From Runella sp. CRIBMP (GTDB lineage: Bacteria; Bacteroidota; Bacteroidia; Cytophagales; Spirosomataceae): a stretch of DNA of 64,000 nt. Position 1 is the stretch's first letter, and each line of letters starts with the position of its first letter. The translations under genes were made by a program, and so were the position numbers. Below, in pieces: positions 17,354 to 26,072 of this stretch. Location of the stretch: positions 157,755 to 221,754 of the forward strand of contig NZ_JAAAKZ010000008.1 of the NCBI RefSeq assembly GCF_009905605.1. The letters run 5' to 3'. The notes beneath the pieces were generated by a model, which was not told where the DNA came from, made no database searches, and saw only the letters and a program-made list of their open reading frames with translations.

Positions 17354-18391
17354 CTATTGTTTATCGTCTTTAATTTTCTTTTCTAATTCGTTTACTCTTT
17401 TTTCCAACTGAGGCAATTTCCGGAAGATCGCCGCCGAACGCAGGCTGTCTTTGAATTCAATGGCAGGAGTGCCGTTGAGGGATAAACCTTCTTGCTCCCA
17501 GGTTTTGGTAATGCCCGCTTGCCCGCCGACTTTCGTACCGTTGGGTACCGTAATGTGCCCATTGAAGCCTGCCTGCCCACCAATTACGCACTTTTCGCCG
17601 ATTTTGGTTGAGCCAGCTATGCCCGCCTGTGCGGCAATGACGGTGTGCTTTCCAATCTCAACATTGTGTCCTACCTGCACCAAGTTGTCCAATTTTACGC
17701 CTTCCCGAATAATGGTCGAGCCCATGGTGGCGCAGTCGATGGTCGTGCCTGCCCCAATACTTACGCTGTCTTCAATGATAACGTTGCCCAGTTGGGGAAT
17801 GGTTTTGTAAGAACCGTCTGGCTGGGGGGCAAAGCCAAAGCCATCGCTTCCAATGACTGCATTGGCAAAGAACGTACAATTCTTGCCAATAACGGTATTA
17901 TTATAAATTTTTACGCCCGAATGAATCACGGTATTGTCGCCGATACAGACGTTGTCGCCGACGAATGCCTGCGGGAAAATCTTGACGTTTTTGCCGATTT
18001 TACCGTTGTTACCAACGTAGGCAAAAGCGCCGAGATAGAGTCCTTCACCCGTGGTAGTTCCCTCGCCAAGGTGGGAAGGTTGTTCGATTCCCTGCTTCGT
18101 TCCTTTAATGATTTGTTCGTACTGTTGAAGAAGCTGCGTGAAAGCGGTATAAGAGTTTTCGACCCGAATAAGCGTTGTATTTACTTTTTTTCTGGCTTCA
18201 AAATGCTTATCTACAATTACTGCCGACGCCTCGGTAGTGTACAGGTATGCCTCATATTTGAGGTTTGACAAAAAAGAAATAGTCCCGGACTTACCTTCTT
18301 CTATCTTTGCTAACTGATTGATTTTCAGTTCTCCATCTCCCTCTATTTCGCCTCCGAGCAGTCCGGCAATCTGCTTGACGGTAAATTCCAT
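17354..18391 (-). CDS. lpxD: UDP-3-O-(acyl)glucosamine N-acyltransferase
   Basis: A 345-residue protein. It has an N-terminal LpxD uridine-binding domain ([18 protein letters not shown]), a beta-helix of hexapeptide repeats from about residue 105 to 310, and the catalytic histidine in [14 protein letters not shown]-terminal coiled helix follows ([16 protein letters not shown]). It adds the N-linked acyl chain in the third step of lipid A synthesis. It lies 10 nt after the HD-domain gene and immediately before lpxC/fabZ. Confidence 0.97.
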   Translation of the reverse strand: MEFTVKQIAGLLGGEIEGDGELKINQLAKIEEGKSGTISFLSNLKYEAYLYTTEASAVIVDKHFEARKKVNTTLIRVENSYTAFTQLLQQYEQIIKGTKQGIEQPSHLGEGTTTGEGLYLGAFAYVGNNGKIGKNVKIFPQAFVGDNVCIGDNTVIHSGVKIYNNTVIGKNCTFFANAVIGSDGFGFAPQPDGSYKTIPQLGNVIIEDSVSIGAGTTIDCATMGSTIIREGVKLDNLVQVGHNVEIGKHTVIAAQAGIAGSTKIGEKCVIGGQAGFNGHITVPNGTKVGGQAGITKTWEQEGLSLNGTPAIEFKDSLRSAAIFRKLPQLEKRVNELEKKIKDDKQ

Positions 18392-18401
18392 ACGGTCTTA
18401 A

Positions 18402-19634
18402 TTAAGACTGCAAAGTTAGGGGTTTCATCCAACAAACATAATACTTTCGGACAATATTACTGAGGGCCTTAATGGTCGGTAAATCAGAAGCATCGGCAAT
18501 GTCGCGTACGCTGCCGTCTTTCATTTTGATGAGGATGCGTTCTTCGCTCGAAACATAGGCGGCATTAGTAGATTGTCCTTCTACTAAATAATAGGGATGC
18601 AAATCTTCTGGAATGCCCTGAGCGGTCAACTGTTGATGGATTTGCTGGCGCTGATTTTGGCTAAAAGGTTCATCCGCGAACTGAATTTTGTACAATTTTC
18701 GGTCCAGCAGCCGTTGGCAAATTGACGAAAGAACAGGGTCTAAATGGTCAGCCCAAGCCTTAATGCACGCCCATATATCATAATCGTCAATTTTGGTAAA
18801 GGCATGAAAATAAGTGCTATCTTCTTCGAATTGGCTGAGAGTCACGGTATTGGTGAGGAATAAAGAAAAATGGGGTGGGGCAAAAACCGCCTCTCCGCTC
18901 ATCACCAATTCACGCGCTCTCCTGATGGCCTGAATGAGCATCACCTCGGCGCAAATAGAGGTTTTGTGTAGGTATACCTGCCAATACATGAGTCGGCGGG
19001 CGTTGAGAAAATTTTCGATGCTTAAAATTCCTTTAAACTCCACCACCAACTGGTCGTCTACCACATCAAGCATTTTGATGATGCGGTCGGTACCGATGGC
19101 GCCCTCTGCTACCCCCGTAAAAAAACAGTCCCTGTTGAGGTAATCCATGCGGTCCATGTCCAACTGACTAGAAATAAGTTGGTGAAAAAAATGCCGTGGA
19201 TAACTTCCTTCAAACATCTGAATGGCCAAGTCTAGCCGCCCGCCTAGTTGGCGACTGAGCTCTTTCATGATTTGTAATGAAAGGTATTCATGGGGAATGT
19301 TGGTGAAAATGGTTTTTTCCAACACGTGCGAAAAAGGGCCGTGGCCCGCATCATGCAACAAAATGGCAATTTGGGCGGCTTCCCACTCGGCATCCCAAAT
19401 CAAGTGCCCTTTAGAGCGGAGCGTATTGAGCGCTTGGCCCATCAAGTGCATGGCTCCCAAGGCGTGATGAAAGCGCGTGTGCAACGCTCCTGGATAGACC
19501 AATTCGGCCAATCCGAGTTGCCTGATGCGCCGAAGTCTCTGAAAATAAGGGTGTTCTATTAAATCAAAAATAAAGTCAGACGGGATGGCGATGAAACCGT
19601 AAACGGGGTCATTGAGGATTTTGCGTTTGTTCAC
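18402..19634 (-). CDS. HD-domain phosphohydrolase (dGTPase/SAMHD1-like)
   Basis: A 410-residue HD-superfamily protein with a complete metal site: HTRFHHALGAMHLM, then LLHDAGHGPFSHVLE, and a later aspartate (SQLDMDRMDYLNRD). The layout is that of the YdhJ/SAMHD1-like group, which hydrolyses nucleotide phosphates; the true substrate is unknown. It is first in the lipid A operon, 10 nt before lpxD. I recall this association from other Bacteroidota, but no functional link is established. Confidence 0.88.
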   Translation of the reverse strand: MNKRKILNDPVYGFIAIPSDFIFDLIEHPYFQRLRRIRQLGLAELVYPGALHTRFHHALGAMHLMGQALNTLRSKGHLIWDAEWEAAQIAILLHDAGHGPFSHVLEKTIFTNIPHEYLSLQIMKELSRQLGGRLDLAIQMFEGSYPRHFFHQLISSQLDMDRMDYLNRDCFFTGVAEGAIGTDRIIKMLDVVDDQLVVEFKGILSIENFLNARRLMYWQVYLHKTSICAEVMLIQAIRRARELVMSGEAVFAPPHFSLFLTNTVTLSQFEEDSTYFHAFTKIDDYDIWACIKAWADHLDPVLSSICQRLLDRKLYKIQFADEPFSQNQRQQIHQQLTAQGIPEDLHPYYLVEGQSTNAAYVSSEERILIKMKDGSVRDIADASDLPTIKALSNIVRKYYVCWMKPLTLQS

Positions 19635-19703
19635 GGGCTGTCTAAAATTTGGGAAACGTTTTTTTTGATTGCAATTTCGTGAAAAAATAAAGCCAATACC
19701 TAA

Positions 19704-20402
19704 ATGAATCGTTTTTGTCTATTAATTCTTCTGCTGAGTTGCGTGCAATCAATGGCGCAGAAAAAATCCCGTAAAGATTATCTTGTCACTATTCATACCA
19801 ACTATGGCGAGATGAAAGCGGTATTGCACGACCGCACGCCGTTGCACAAACAGAATTTTCTAAAATTAATCAATGACCGTTTTTACGACAGTTTGCTTTT
19901 TCACCGCATTATTGAGGGGTTTATGATTCAGGGCGGTGACCCTACCTCAAAAAATGCCAAAGCGGGCGAACGGCTCGGTGGCGGAGGCTCAAATTTGGAA
20001 CGGATTCCCGCGGAGTTTAAACCCGAATTGTTTCACAAAAAAGGCGCACTGGCGGCAGCGCGCAACAATAACCCCGAAAAAGCGTCGTCGGGTTGTCAAT
20101 TTTATATTGTTCAGGGCCGAGTTTGGGATTCCGCAGGTCTTACGGCACAACTGAACAGGGGAGGCAGAATGCCGACAGCTGCCCAAAAAGAAGCCTATAC
20201 CACCGTAGGGGGTAGTCCTCATTTGGACGGGGGTTATACCGTTTTTGGTCAGGTAATCAGTGGCTTAGCGGTCATTGATAGCATTGCGCATCAGCCTAAG
20301 GATGCGGCTGACCGCCCTCTCAAAGATATAAGGATGCGGCTGACGGCTGAAAAAATGAAGAAGAAAAAAATTACGAAACAGTACGGGTATATCTTTGAAT
20401 AA
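19704..20402 (+). CDS. Periplasmic peptidyl-prolyl isomerase (cyclophilin)
   Basis: A 232-residue protein with a signal peptide (MNRFCLLILLLSCVQSMAQ) and a cyclophilin domain (FHRIIEGFMIQGGDPT, then GALAAARNNNPEKASSGCQFYIV, DGGYTVFGQVISGLAVIDSI). An insert of about 30 residues follows QFYIV (VWDSAGLTAQLNRGGRMPTAAQKEAY); it is also common in Bacteroidota cyclophilins. It speeds proline isomerisation in envelope proteins. A cysteine in the hydrophobic core of the signal raises a lipoprotein possibility, but the cleavage after SMA-QK looks better. Confidence 0.9.
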   Translation: MNRFCLLILLLSCVQSMAQKKSRKDYLVTIHTNYGEMKAVLHDRTPLHKQNFLKLINDRFYDSLLFHRIIEGFMIQGGDPTSKNAKAGERLGGGGSNLERIPAEFKPELFHKKGALAAARNNNPEKASSGCQFYIVQGRVWDSAGLTAQLNRGGRMPTAAQKEAYTTVGGSPHLDGGYTVFGQVISGLAVIDSIAHQPKDAADRPLKDIRMRLTAEKMKKKKITKQYGYIFE

Positions 20403-20519
20403 GATAGAAATAGCAAGGATAAAGCTAAAATATTTGTAAAAGCTCAATTCTTTCGCGTAATTTCCGACGTGGGTTTATTAAATTTGCCCATTCAAGTGCT
20501 ATTGCACAGTATGTTGTTT

Positions 20520-20571
20520 TTGTTAATCAAAAGAACGAAAACCTTTTAAGCAATCGCTGTTTGATTAACAA
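20520..20571 (+). promoter_or_regulatory. 12-bp inverted repeat upstream of the NtrC-like gene
   Basis: Perfect arms TTGTTAATCAAA (20520-20531) / TTTGATTAACAA (20560-20571) with a 28-nt loop, ending 32 nt before the ATG. A TAnnTTTG -7 box (TAAATTTG) lies upstream at 20479-20486. The repeat would be inside the transcript leader: either a protein operator or a 5' hairpin. Confidence 0.5.
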
Positions 20572-20603
20572 CTGACAATAAACGGTTAACATTTCTACTA
20601 CTG

Positions 20604-21767
20604 ATGGCTAGAATCCTAATTGTGGATGACGAAAAAAGTATCCGGGCGGCGCTGCGGGATATTTTAGAATACGAAGGATATGAGGTTGAAGAAGCCAAAG
20701 ACGGTGAAGAAGGCCTCAATATGATTTTGAAAAATTCCTACGATGTAGCACTGTGTGATATCAGGATGCCAAAACTGGAAGGGCTCGAAGTACTCCTGAA
20801 AGCGGGAGAAGCGGGGCGCTCTACCCAATTTATCATGGTTTCGGCGTTTGGTAATGTGGAAAATGCTGTTGAGGCGACCAAAAGAGGAGCGTACGATTTT
20901 ATCACCAAGCCCCCAGATTTGAACCGTTTATTGGTTTCGGTTCGTAATGCCATTGAGAAATCGAAATTGGTAGCAGAAACCGTTGATTTGAAAAAACGTA
21001 TTTTTAAAATCAACGAAATTGTGGGTGAATCTGCCCCTATCAAGAGGGTAAAAGATACCATCGAGCGCGTAGCGCCCACCGAAGCAAGGGTCTTGATTAC
21101 GGGGGCCAACGGCTCTGGAAAAGAGATGGTGGCTAAGCAAATTCACGAAAAAAGCAGTCGCGCCAACAAGCCACTGATTGAAGTGAACTGTGCCGCTATT
21201 CCGAGCGAATTGATTGAAAGTGAGCTATTTGGGTACGAGAAAGGCGCTTTTACAGGCGCCGTCAAACAGCGTATTGGGAAGTTTGAACAAGCAGATGGAG
21301 GTACTCTTTTTCTGGATGAAATCGGCGATATGAGCCTTTCGGCCCAAGCCAAGGTACTGCGGGCATTGCAGGAAAGTAAAATCACGCGGGTGGGTGGCGA
21401 CAAAGAAATCAAAATCAACGTGCGGGTGATTGCCGCAACCAATAAAGATTTGAAGCGCGAAATCGCCGAAGGGGGCTTTCGTGAAGACTTATACCATCGC
21501 CTCAACGTCATTCCGATTCACGTACCGCCGTTGTCAGAGCGCCGGGAGGACATCTTATTGCTGGCCGATAAATTTCTGTATGATATTTCACAAGAATACG
21601 GCGGTATCCCAAAAACCATTCTTCCCGATGCCATGCAATACCTAAAGTCGTTGCCTTGGACGGGAAATGTGCGTGAACTTCGCAACGTTATTGAGCGTTT
21701 GGTCATCATGTGTGGCGACGAAATAATGCTTGATGATGTACGTTTGTACGCGAGTTTTGGTAATTAA
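20604..21767 (+). CDS. Sigma-54 activator/response regulator lacking an HTH domain
   Basis: A 387-residue NtrC-type protein. Residues 1-120 are a receiver with phospho-acceptor D52 (DVALCDIRMP) and the acidic pair VDDE. Residues about 138-380 are the AAA+ domain with Walker A GANGSGKE (167-174), the sigma-54 contact loop GAFTGA (214-219) and Walker B LFLDEIGD. The chain stops at LYASFGN right after the AAA+ lid, so the usual Fis-type HTH is absent. It should act on RpoN promoters without specific enhancer binding, or through a partner. No histidine kinase gene is adjacent. Confidence 0.9.
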   Translation: MARILIVDDEKSIRAALRDILEYEGYEVEEAKDGEEGLNMILKNSYDVALCDIRMPKLEGLEVLLKAGEAGRSTQFIMVSAFGNVENAVEATKRGAYDFITKPPDLNRLLVSVRNAIEKSKLVAETVDLKKRIFKINEIVGESAPIKRVKDTIERVAPTEARVLITGANGSGKEMVAKQIHEKSSRANKPLIEVNCAAIPSELIESELFGYEKGAFTGAVKQRIGKFEQADGGTLFLDEIGDMSLSAQAKVLRALQESKITRVGGDKEIKINVRVIAATNKDLKREIAEGGFREDLYHRLNVIPIHVPPLSERREDILLLADKFLYDISQEYGGIPKTILPDAMQYLKSLPWTGNVRELRNVIERLVIMCGDEIMLDDVRLYASFGN

Positions 21768-21794
21768 TTTATTTAGAAAATAGACTTTGACGAG

Positions 21795-21835
21795 GGACTT
21801 TGAACGTCAGACAATCTGTCTACTGTTCAAAGTCC
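21795..21835. terminator. Hairpin between the regulator gene and hisIE
   Basis: 11-bp perfect arms GGACTTTGAAC (21795-21805) / GTTCAAAGTCC (21825-21835) with a small inner stem (CAGAC/GTCT). No T-run, so termination is likely but unproven. It ends 25 nt before the hisIE ATG. Confidence 0.5.
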
Positions 21836-21860
21836 ATTGTTTACGGTCACCTACCAATGT

Positions 21861-22460
21861 ATGAAAATCAATTTTGAAAAATCCCCAGATGGTTTGGTAC
21901 CTGCTGTGGTTCAGGACCACGAGACGGGCAAAGTGCTGATGTTGGGGTATATGAATGAAGAGGCCTTGGCAAAAACCGAAGCTGAGAAAGTGGTTACGTT
22001 TTTCAGCCGTAGCAAGCAGCGCCTTTGGACCAAAGGCGAAACCTCTGGTAACTTCTTGGAGGTCAAAGCAATTTTGGTGGATTGTGACCAAGATACGATT
22101 CTCATCAAAGCCCATCCCATTGGCCCTACCTGCCACACAGGCGCGGATACCTGCTTTTTTGAAAAGAACGAAGGCAAAGCTTCTTTCTTGAATTACCTGC
22201 AAAAGCAAATCATCCGCGACCGCAAAAACAATCCTTCGGATGCATCTTATACGAGTAAATTATTCCAAAGAGGCGTAAACAAAATTGCCCAAAAAGTAGG
22301 GGAAGAAGCGGTCGAACTCGTGATTGAAGCCAAAGATACCAACGACCATTTGTTCAAAAACGAAGCTGCCGACCTACTTTTTCATTACCTCATTCTGCTC
22401 GAACAGCGCGGCATGGATTTGGACGACATCGTGGATGTATTGAAGGAAAGACACAAGTAA
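21861..22460 (+). CDS. hisI: Bifunctional phosphoribosyl-AMP cyclohydrolase / phosphoribosyl-ATP pyrophosphatase
   Basis: A 199-residue fusion (HisIE). The first half is the cyclohydrolase with zinc residues in TCHTGADTC and the WTKGETSGN motif. The second half is the all-helical pyrophosphatase (KKVGEEAVELVIEAK-like core, then AADLLFHYLILL). It carries out steps 2 and 3 of histidine synthesis. The ATG at 21861 is preferred to an in-frame TTG 24 nt upstream because family similarity starts at MKINFEKSPDGLVPAV. No other his gene is in the window, so the pathway genes are split. Confidence 0.95.
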   Translation: MKINFEKSPDGLVPAVVQDHETGKVLMLGYMNEEALAKTEAEKVVTFFSRSKQRLWTKGETSGNFLEVKAILVDCDQDTILIKAHPIGPTCHTGADTCFFEKNEGKASFLNYLQKQIIRDRKNNPSDASYTSKLFQRGVNKIAQKVGEEAVELVIEAKDTNDHLFKNEAADLLFHYLILLEQRGMDLDDIVDVLKERHK

Positions 22461-22470
22461 GCTAAACTGG

Positions 22471-22513
22471 ATATTGAACGTTAGACTATTTGTTAATTTC
22501 TAACGTCCAATAT
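22471..22513. terminator. Bidirectional hairpin, hisIE / carbamoylputrescine amidase
   Basis: 15-nt arms (22471-22485 and 22499-22513) pair at 14 of 15 positions around a 13-nt T-rich loop, between two convergent genes. Confidence 0.6.
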
Positions 22514-22535
22514 TTAGGATTATCCCGATGGCCAA

Positions 22536-23405
22536 CTATTCGTCAATCAAACGCTTCGTAATCGGCTGGTAGCTATCAATGCGGCGGTCGCGGAGGTAGG
22601 GCCATGTGGTGCGATAGTATTCTGTTTTATCCAAATCCAATTCGACCACTTTTACTTCTTCTTGGTCGTGCGAAGCCAAATACATGAGGCTTCCGAAAGG
22701 ATTAGACACAAATGACCCGCCCCAAAACTGCTGGTCGGCTTCGCGCCCTACGCGGTTGACCGACACGACATACACGCCGTTGGCCACCGAATGACTGCGC
22801 TGAATGGTTTGCCAAGCGTTGTATTGCTCTAAATTAACGGCAGGGTCTGGCTCATTGGTATCCCAACCGATGGCCGTTGGATAAAACAAAATCTCGGCCC
22901 CCATCAGACTCGTAATGCGCGCCGCTTCGGGGTACCATTGGTCCCAGCAAATCAGAATGCCTAATTTCCCAAACTTGGTATCAAACACTTTGTAGCCCAA
23001 ATCGCCGGGAGTGAAATAGAATTTTTCGTAATATCCTGGGTCATCGGGAATATGCATTTTACGGTATTTCCCTAAATAGCTGCCGTCGGCGTCCAAGACG
23101 GCGGTTGTGTTGTGATAGAGCCCAGGGGCACGTTTTTCAAACAAAGAGGCAATAATGACAATGCCAAGTTCTTTGGCCAATGCCCCAAATTGTTCGGTGG
23201 TGGGGCCAGGAATTGCCTCTCCGAGGCTAAAATTGGCGTGGTCTTCCACGTCGCAGAAATAAAGTGATTTAAATAATTCCTGCAAACACACAATTTGTGC
23301 GCCCTGAGCCGCTGCCTCACGGGTTTTGGCGATTGCTTTTTCTACATTATGATTAATATCGGCGGTGCAGCTCATTTGCACCAAACCCACTTTTACATTT
23401 CGCAT
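22536..23405 (-). CDS. aguB: N-carbamoylputrescine amidase
   Basis: A 289-residue nitrilase-superfamily enzyme with the Glu-Lys-Cys triad in LQELF, YRKMHIPDDPGYYEKFYF and GILICWDQWYPEAAR. The substrate-loop sequence PDDPGYYEKFYFTPG and the C-terminal RRIDSYQPITKR are typical of AguB, which converts N-carbamoylputrescine to putrescine, CO2 and ammonia in polyamine synthesis from arginine. The usual partner agmatine deiminase (aguA) is not adjacent. A candidate promoter (TACCTTTG) lies about 90 nt upstream. Confidence 0.92.
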   Translation of the reverse strand: MRNVKVGLVQMSCTADINHNVEKAIAKTREAAAQGAQIVCLQELFKSLYFCDVEDHANFSLGEAIPGPTTEQFGALAKELGIVIIASLFEKRAPGLYHNTTAVLDADGSYLGKYRKMHIPDDPGYYEKFYFTPGDLGYKVFDTKFGKLGILICWDQWYPEAARITSLMGAEILFYPTAIGWDTNEPDPAVNLEQYNAWQTIQRSHSVANGVYVVSVNRVGREADQQFWGGSFVSNPFGSLMYLASHDQEEVKVVELDLDKTEYYRTTWPYLRDRRIDSYQPITKRLIDE

Positions 23406-23435
23406 GGAAAATTAACTTTGATTAGGACGTCGAAA

Positions 23436-23480
23436 AACGTCGGAGAGGGATTGGCACCTGCCGTTTAAAACCTCACCGAC
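23436..23480. repeat. Palindrome family copy 1
   Basis: Left arm AACGTCGGAGAGG (23436-23448) and right arm CCTCACCGAC (23471-23480), loop with TTGGCACC...CGTTTAAAA. Same family as the elements at 23548, 52893 and 56667. Confidence 0.6.
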
Positions 23481-23491
23481 TTTACCGATGA

Positions 23492-23526
23492 CAAAGGTAA
23501 TGCGAAAACCCTTATTTATTGACAAA
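23492..23526 (-). promoter_or_regulatory. Candidate promoter of the amidase gene
   Basis: Minus-strand TACCTTTG (23492-23499), a perfect TAnnTTTG, with TTTG 23 nt upstream (23523-23526). The spacer is slightly long. Confidence 0.45.
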
Positions 23527-23547
23527 TCAGGGAAAGTGCCAGTTTAG

Positions 23548-23580
23548 AACGTCGGAGAAGCTTTGAACCTCGCCGACTTA
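23548..23580. repeat. Palindrome family copy 2
   Basis: AACGTCGGAGAAG (23548-23560), a short loop, CCTCGCCGAC (23568-23577). It is flanked on both sides by a roughly 30-bp direct repeat (23518-23548 and 23585-23615). Confidence 0.6.
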
Positions 23581-23585
23581 ACATA

Positions 23586-23615
23586 TTGACAAATCCATGA
23601 AAGTGCTTACTTTAG
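23586..23615 (+). promoter_or_regulatory. Promoter of the S9 peptidase gene
   Basis: TTG (23586-23588), a 19-nt spacer, TACTTTAG (23608-23615; one mismatch from TAnnTTTG). The predicted start is about 20 nt before the ATG. A diverged copy of the same segment lies 67 nt upstream. Confidence 0.5.
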
Positions 23616-23640
23616 AGTTTAAATCAACAAACCCTTTAAG

Positions 23641-25860
23641 ATGATGTTTTTTACTAACCTATCGAGAATTGTTTTTCTGTCCACAGTTCTTTTTTATCAT
23701 TCCCTCAACGGTTTTTCGCAAACCAAAGAAAAAATTGTTGCATCCGATCTGACGCGCATCAAGCAAGTGGGCGGGATTGCCGTTTCGCCCGACGGAAAGC
23801 GGGCCGTTTATACCGTCACCTCGCTTGAGCCTGCCTCAGAAGCGCTTGATTATGAATACAGAACCCACCTTTGGCTCGTAGATTTGGACGGAAAAACACC
23901 CCCACGGGCCATTACGCGTGGCAACGAAAGTGCCAGCCAGCCCGTATGGAGTCCAGACGGAAAAAGCGTGGCTTTTGTGCGGGCCGTCAAAGGCAAAGCG
24001 CAGATTTTTGTAATGCCTCTGGATGGAGGAGAGGCATGGCAGTTGACCGATTACAAACACGGTGCTTCGGGGCCGCAGTTTTCGCCCGATGGTCGTCAGA
24101 TATTATTTTCTACTAGCGTGGTGTTTTCGGCATTAATGGCTGATTCTACCCTGAATCCGACGAAAGTGGGCCCAGCTTGGAGTTTGGAAAAGGCGGGTTT
24201 TGCCAAAAATGAATTTCTGAAAAAAAATACTGCAAAACCCAATCCCGACGGGACGATTGAAGAAATCAGGGCGTATTTGGATAAGGATGTAGAAGACAAA
24301 AAAGCCAAGGTCATCAATCGACTCAACTTTCAAGGCGAAGCCTCGGCTGGTCAGGAGTTGAGTTTTAGTCATTTGCTGGTTATTGATGTTAAAGAAGGGG
24401 CCAAGCCAGTGGCGCTTACCAAAGGGTTTTATTCGTACGCGGGTGCCGCTTGGTCGGGCGATAACAAACAAATTTGGTTTAGTACCCGCGCCGATAGCCT
24501 GCTTCATCCCGACCGCGACGCCGAAAGTCGTATTTGTGTCATGAATGCCGACGGCAGCGGCATGCGAACGGTTTTGGTAGAAAAAGGCCGTAATTTTGGG
24601 CAGCCAACTCCCTCACCCGATGGACAGTGGTTGGCTTTCATTACCTCACAGGCTCCTGTTAAATCGGCCATACTGGACCAAGGACATTTGGGCTTTTTAA
24701 ATCTAAAAACGACGGCTGCGAAATACTCCGTTAATCCTTTTGATCGTTCTCCGGGTAATCTGAAATGGGTAACGCTGACGTTCCCAAAAAACAAGAAAGA
24801 AGTTGGTAAGGTAGAATATGTCTATTTTACGGCCTCCTCCAACGGTGGAGCCCCACTTTTCAGAGCTGTTCCTACCATTGATAAAGTAGAGCAATTGTCT
24901 GATTTTGATAGTGGAGTGACTGATTTTGATGTTTTTCCCAATAAAGTTGTTTTTGCCAAAACCGAAGTGGCTAACCCATCTGAATTGTATCAGGCCGATG
25001 TATTGGTAAAAAATGCCGTGAAGTTGTCGACGCATAACGACTGGGTAAGCAAAAAAGCCTTGAGTATGCCCGAAAAACGGACATTCAAAAATGAAAAAGG
25101 CCAAACCATCGAGTATTGGATTATGAAACCGACGTTGGTGGAGGCAGGCAAAAAATATCCGTTGCTACTCAATATGCACGGTGGTCCTACCGCCATGTGG
25201 GGCCCTGGCGAAGCCTCGATGTGGCACGAACATCAGTTCTTTTGTGCGCAGGGCTACGGGGTAGTATATGCCAATCCGCGTGGTTCGGGCGGTTACGGTG
25301 TTGATTTTATGAAAGCTAACTACCGCGATTGGGGCACTGGTCCAGCCAACGATGTGTTGCGAGCGTGTTCGGATGCGGCCAAAGAAACATGGGCTGATAC
25401 CTCACGTCAGGTCATTACGGGAGGTTCGTATGCTGGTTATCTTACCGCGTGGATTATTGCGCATGATAATCGTTTTAAGGCGGCCTTTGCCCAACGCGGG
25501 GTGTACGACCTAACTACGTTTATGGGCGAGGGCAACGCATGGCGTTTGGTGCCTGGCTATTTTGGCGGCTATCCGTGGGAGACTGAAGCCAAAGAGTCAA
25601 TGGATGCGAATTCACCTTATACATTCGTTGATAAAATAAAAACCCCTTTTCTCATCAAACACGGCGAGAATGACCTGCGGACGGGCGTAATTCAGAGCGA
25701 AATGATGTATAAATCGCTGAAAATTCTGGGCCGTGAAGTCGAATATGTGCGGATGCCAGGCGGTACGCACGAGCTGAGTCGTACGGGCAACCCGCGTCAG
25801 CGAATCGACCGGATGTTGCGTATTTATGAATTTTTTGAGCGGTACGTGGGCAAGCACTAG
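23641..25860 (+). CDS. S9-family prolyl oligopeptidase, periplasmic
   Basis: A 739-residue exported serine peptidase. The signal peptide ends near NGFSQ. Residues about 35-450 form a propeller with repeated PDG motifs (VSPDGKRAVYTVTS, WSPDGKSVAFV, FSPDGRQILF, PSPDGQWLAF). The C-terminal alpha/beta hydrolase has the nucleophile in GGSYAGYLTAW, the acid in HGENDLRTG and the histidine in GGTHELSRTG. Such enzymes cleave short peptides (dipeptidyl or acylaminoacyl type) for peptide use. It is monocistronic in appearance. Confidence 0.92.
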   Translation: MMFFTNLSRIVFLSTVLFYHSLNGFSQTKEKIVASDLTRIKQVGGIAVSPDGKRAVYTVTSLEPASEALDYEYRTHLWLVDLDGKTPPRAITRGNESASQPVWSPDGKSVAFVRAVKGKAQIFVMPLDGGEAWQLTDYKHGASGPQFSPDGRQILFSTSVVFSALMADSTLNPTKVGPAWSLEKAGFAKNEFLKKNTAKPNPDGTIEEIRAYLDKDVEDKKAKVINRLNFQGEASAGQELSFSHLLVIDVKEGAKPVALTKGFYSYAGAAWSGDNKQIWFSTRADSLLHPDRDAESRICVMNADGSGMRTVLVEKGRNFGQPTPSPDGQWLAFITSQAPVKSAILDQGHLGFLNLKTTAAKYSVNPFDRSPGNLKWVTLTFPKNKKEVGKVEYVYFTASSNGGAPLFRAVPTIDKVEQLSDFDSGVTDFDVFPNKVVFAKTEVANPSELYQADVLVKNAVKLSTHNDWVSKKALSMPEKRTFKNEKGQTIEYWIMKPTLVEAGKKYPLLLNMHGGPTAMWGPGEASMWHEHQFFCAQGYGVVYANPRGSGGYGVDFMKANYRDWGTGPANDVLRACSDAAKETWADTSRQVITGGSYAGYLTAWIIAHDNRFKAAFAQRGVYDLTTFMGEGNAWRLVPGYFGGYPWETEAKESMDANSPYTFVDKIKTPFLIKHGENDLRTGVIQSEMMYKSLKILGREVEYVRMPGGTHELSRTGNPRQRIDRMLRIYEFFERYVGKH

Positions 25861-25889
25861 AAAGGGTAATTTTTAAATAATTATTGCTT

Positions 25890-26069
25890 ATGGATGATGA
25901 CGAAAACGTCCTAAAATCAGGCAGAGAAAAACCTGAATATTAGGCTGAAAAAGATGAATTTTATGAGGAATTCATTAAGCCGCAGCAACACGTAAGAGCT
26001 GAATACAAGTACTTGAATAGTTTAATTAAGATTGCTTTAGATGAGTTAAACCATAAATTTTCACGTTAA
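25890..26069 (+). pseudogene. Small ORF interrupted by an in-frame UAG
   Basis: An ATG at 25890 opens a frame (MDDDENVLKSGREKPEY) that meets TAG at 25941. The same frame then stays open for 41 codons (AEKDEFYEEFIKPQQHVRAE...HKFSR) to TAA at 26067, only 3 nt before the next gene's ATG. The charged, helical composition either side of the stop suggests one former 59-codon gene inactivated by a point change; chance is also possible at this size. No family is recognised. Confidence 0.4.
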
Positions 26070-26072
26070 AAA

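Noticed and set aside
18082..18091. tRNA T-loop-like GTTCGATTCC
   Set aside because: It lies inside the lpxD coding sequence and no acceptor or anticodon stem surrounds it.
23448..23470. Sigma-54-like TTGGCACCTGCC
   Set aside because: It lacks a -12 GC element at the right distance and is the loop of a palindromic repeat that recurs at 52906.
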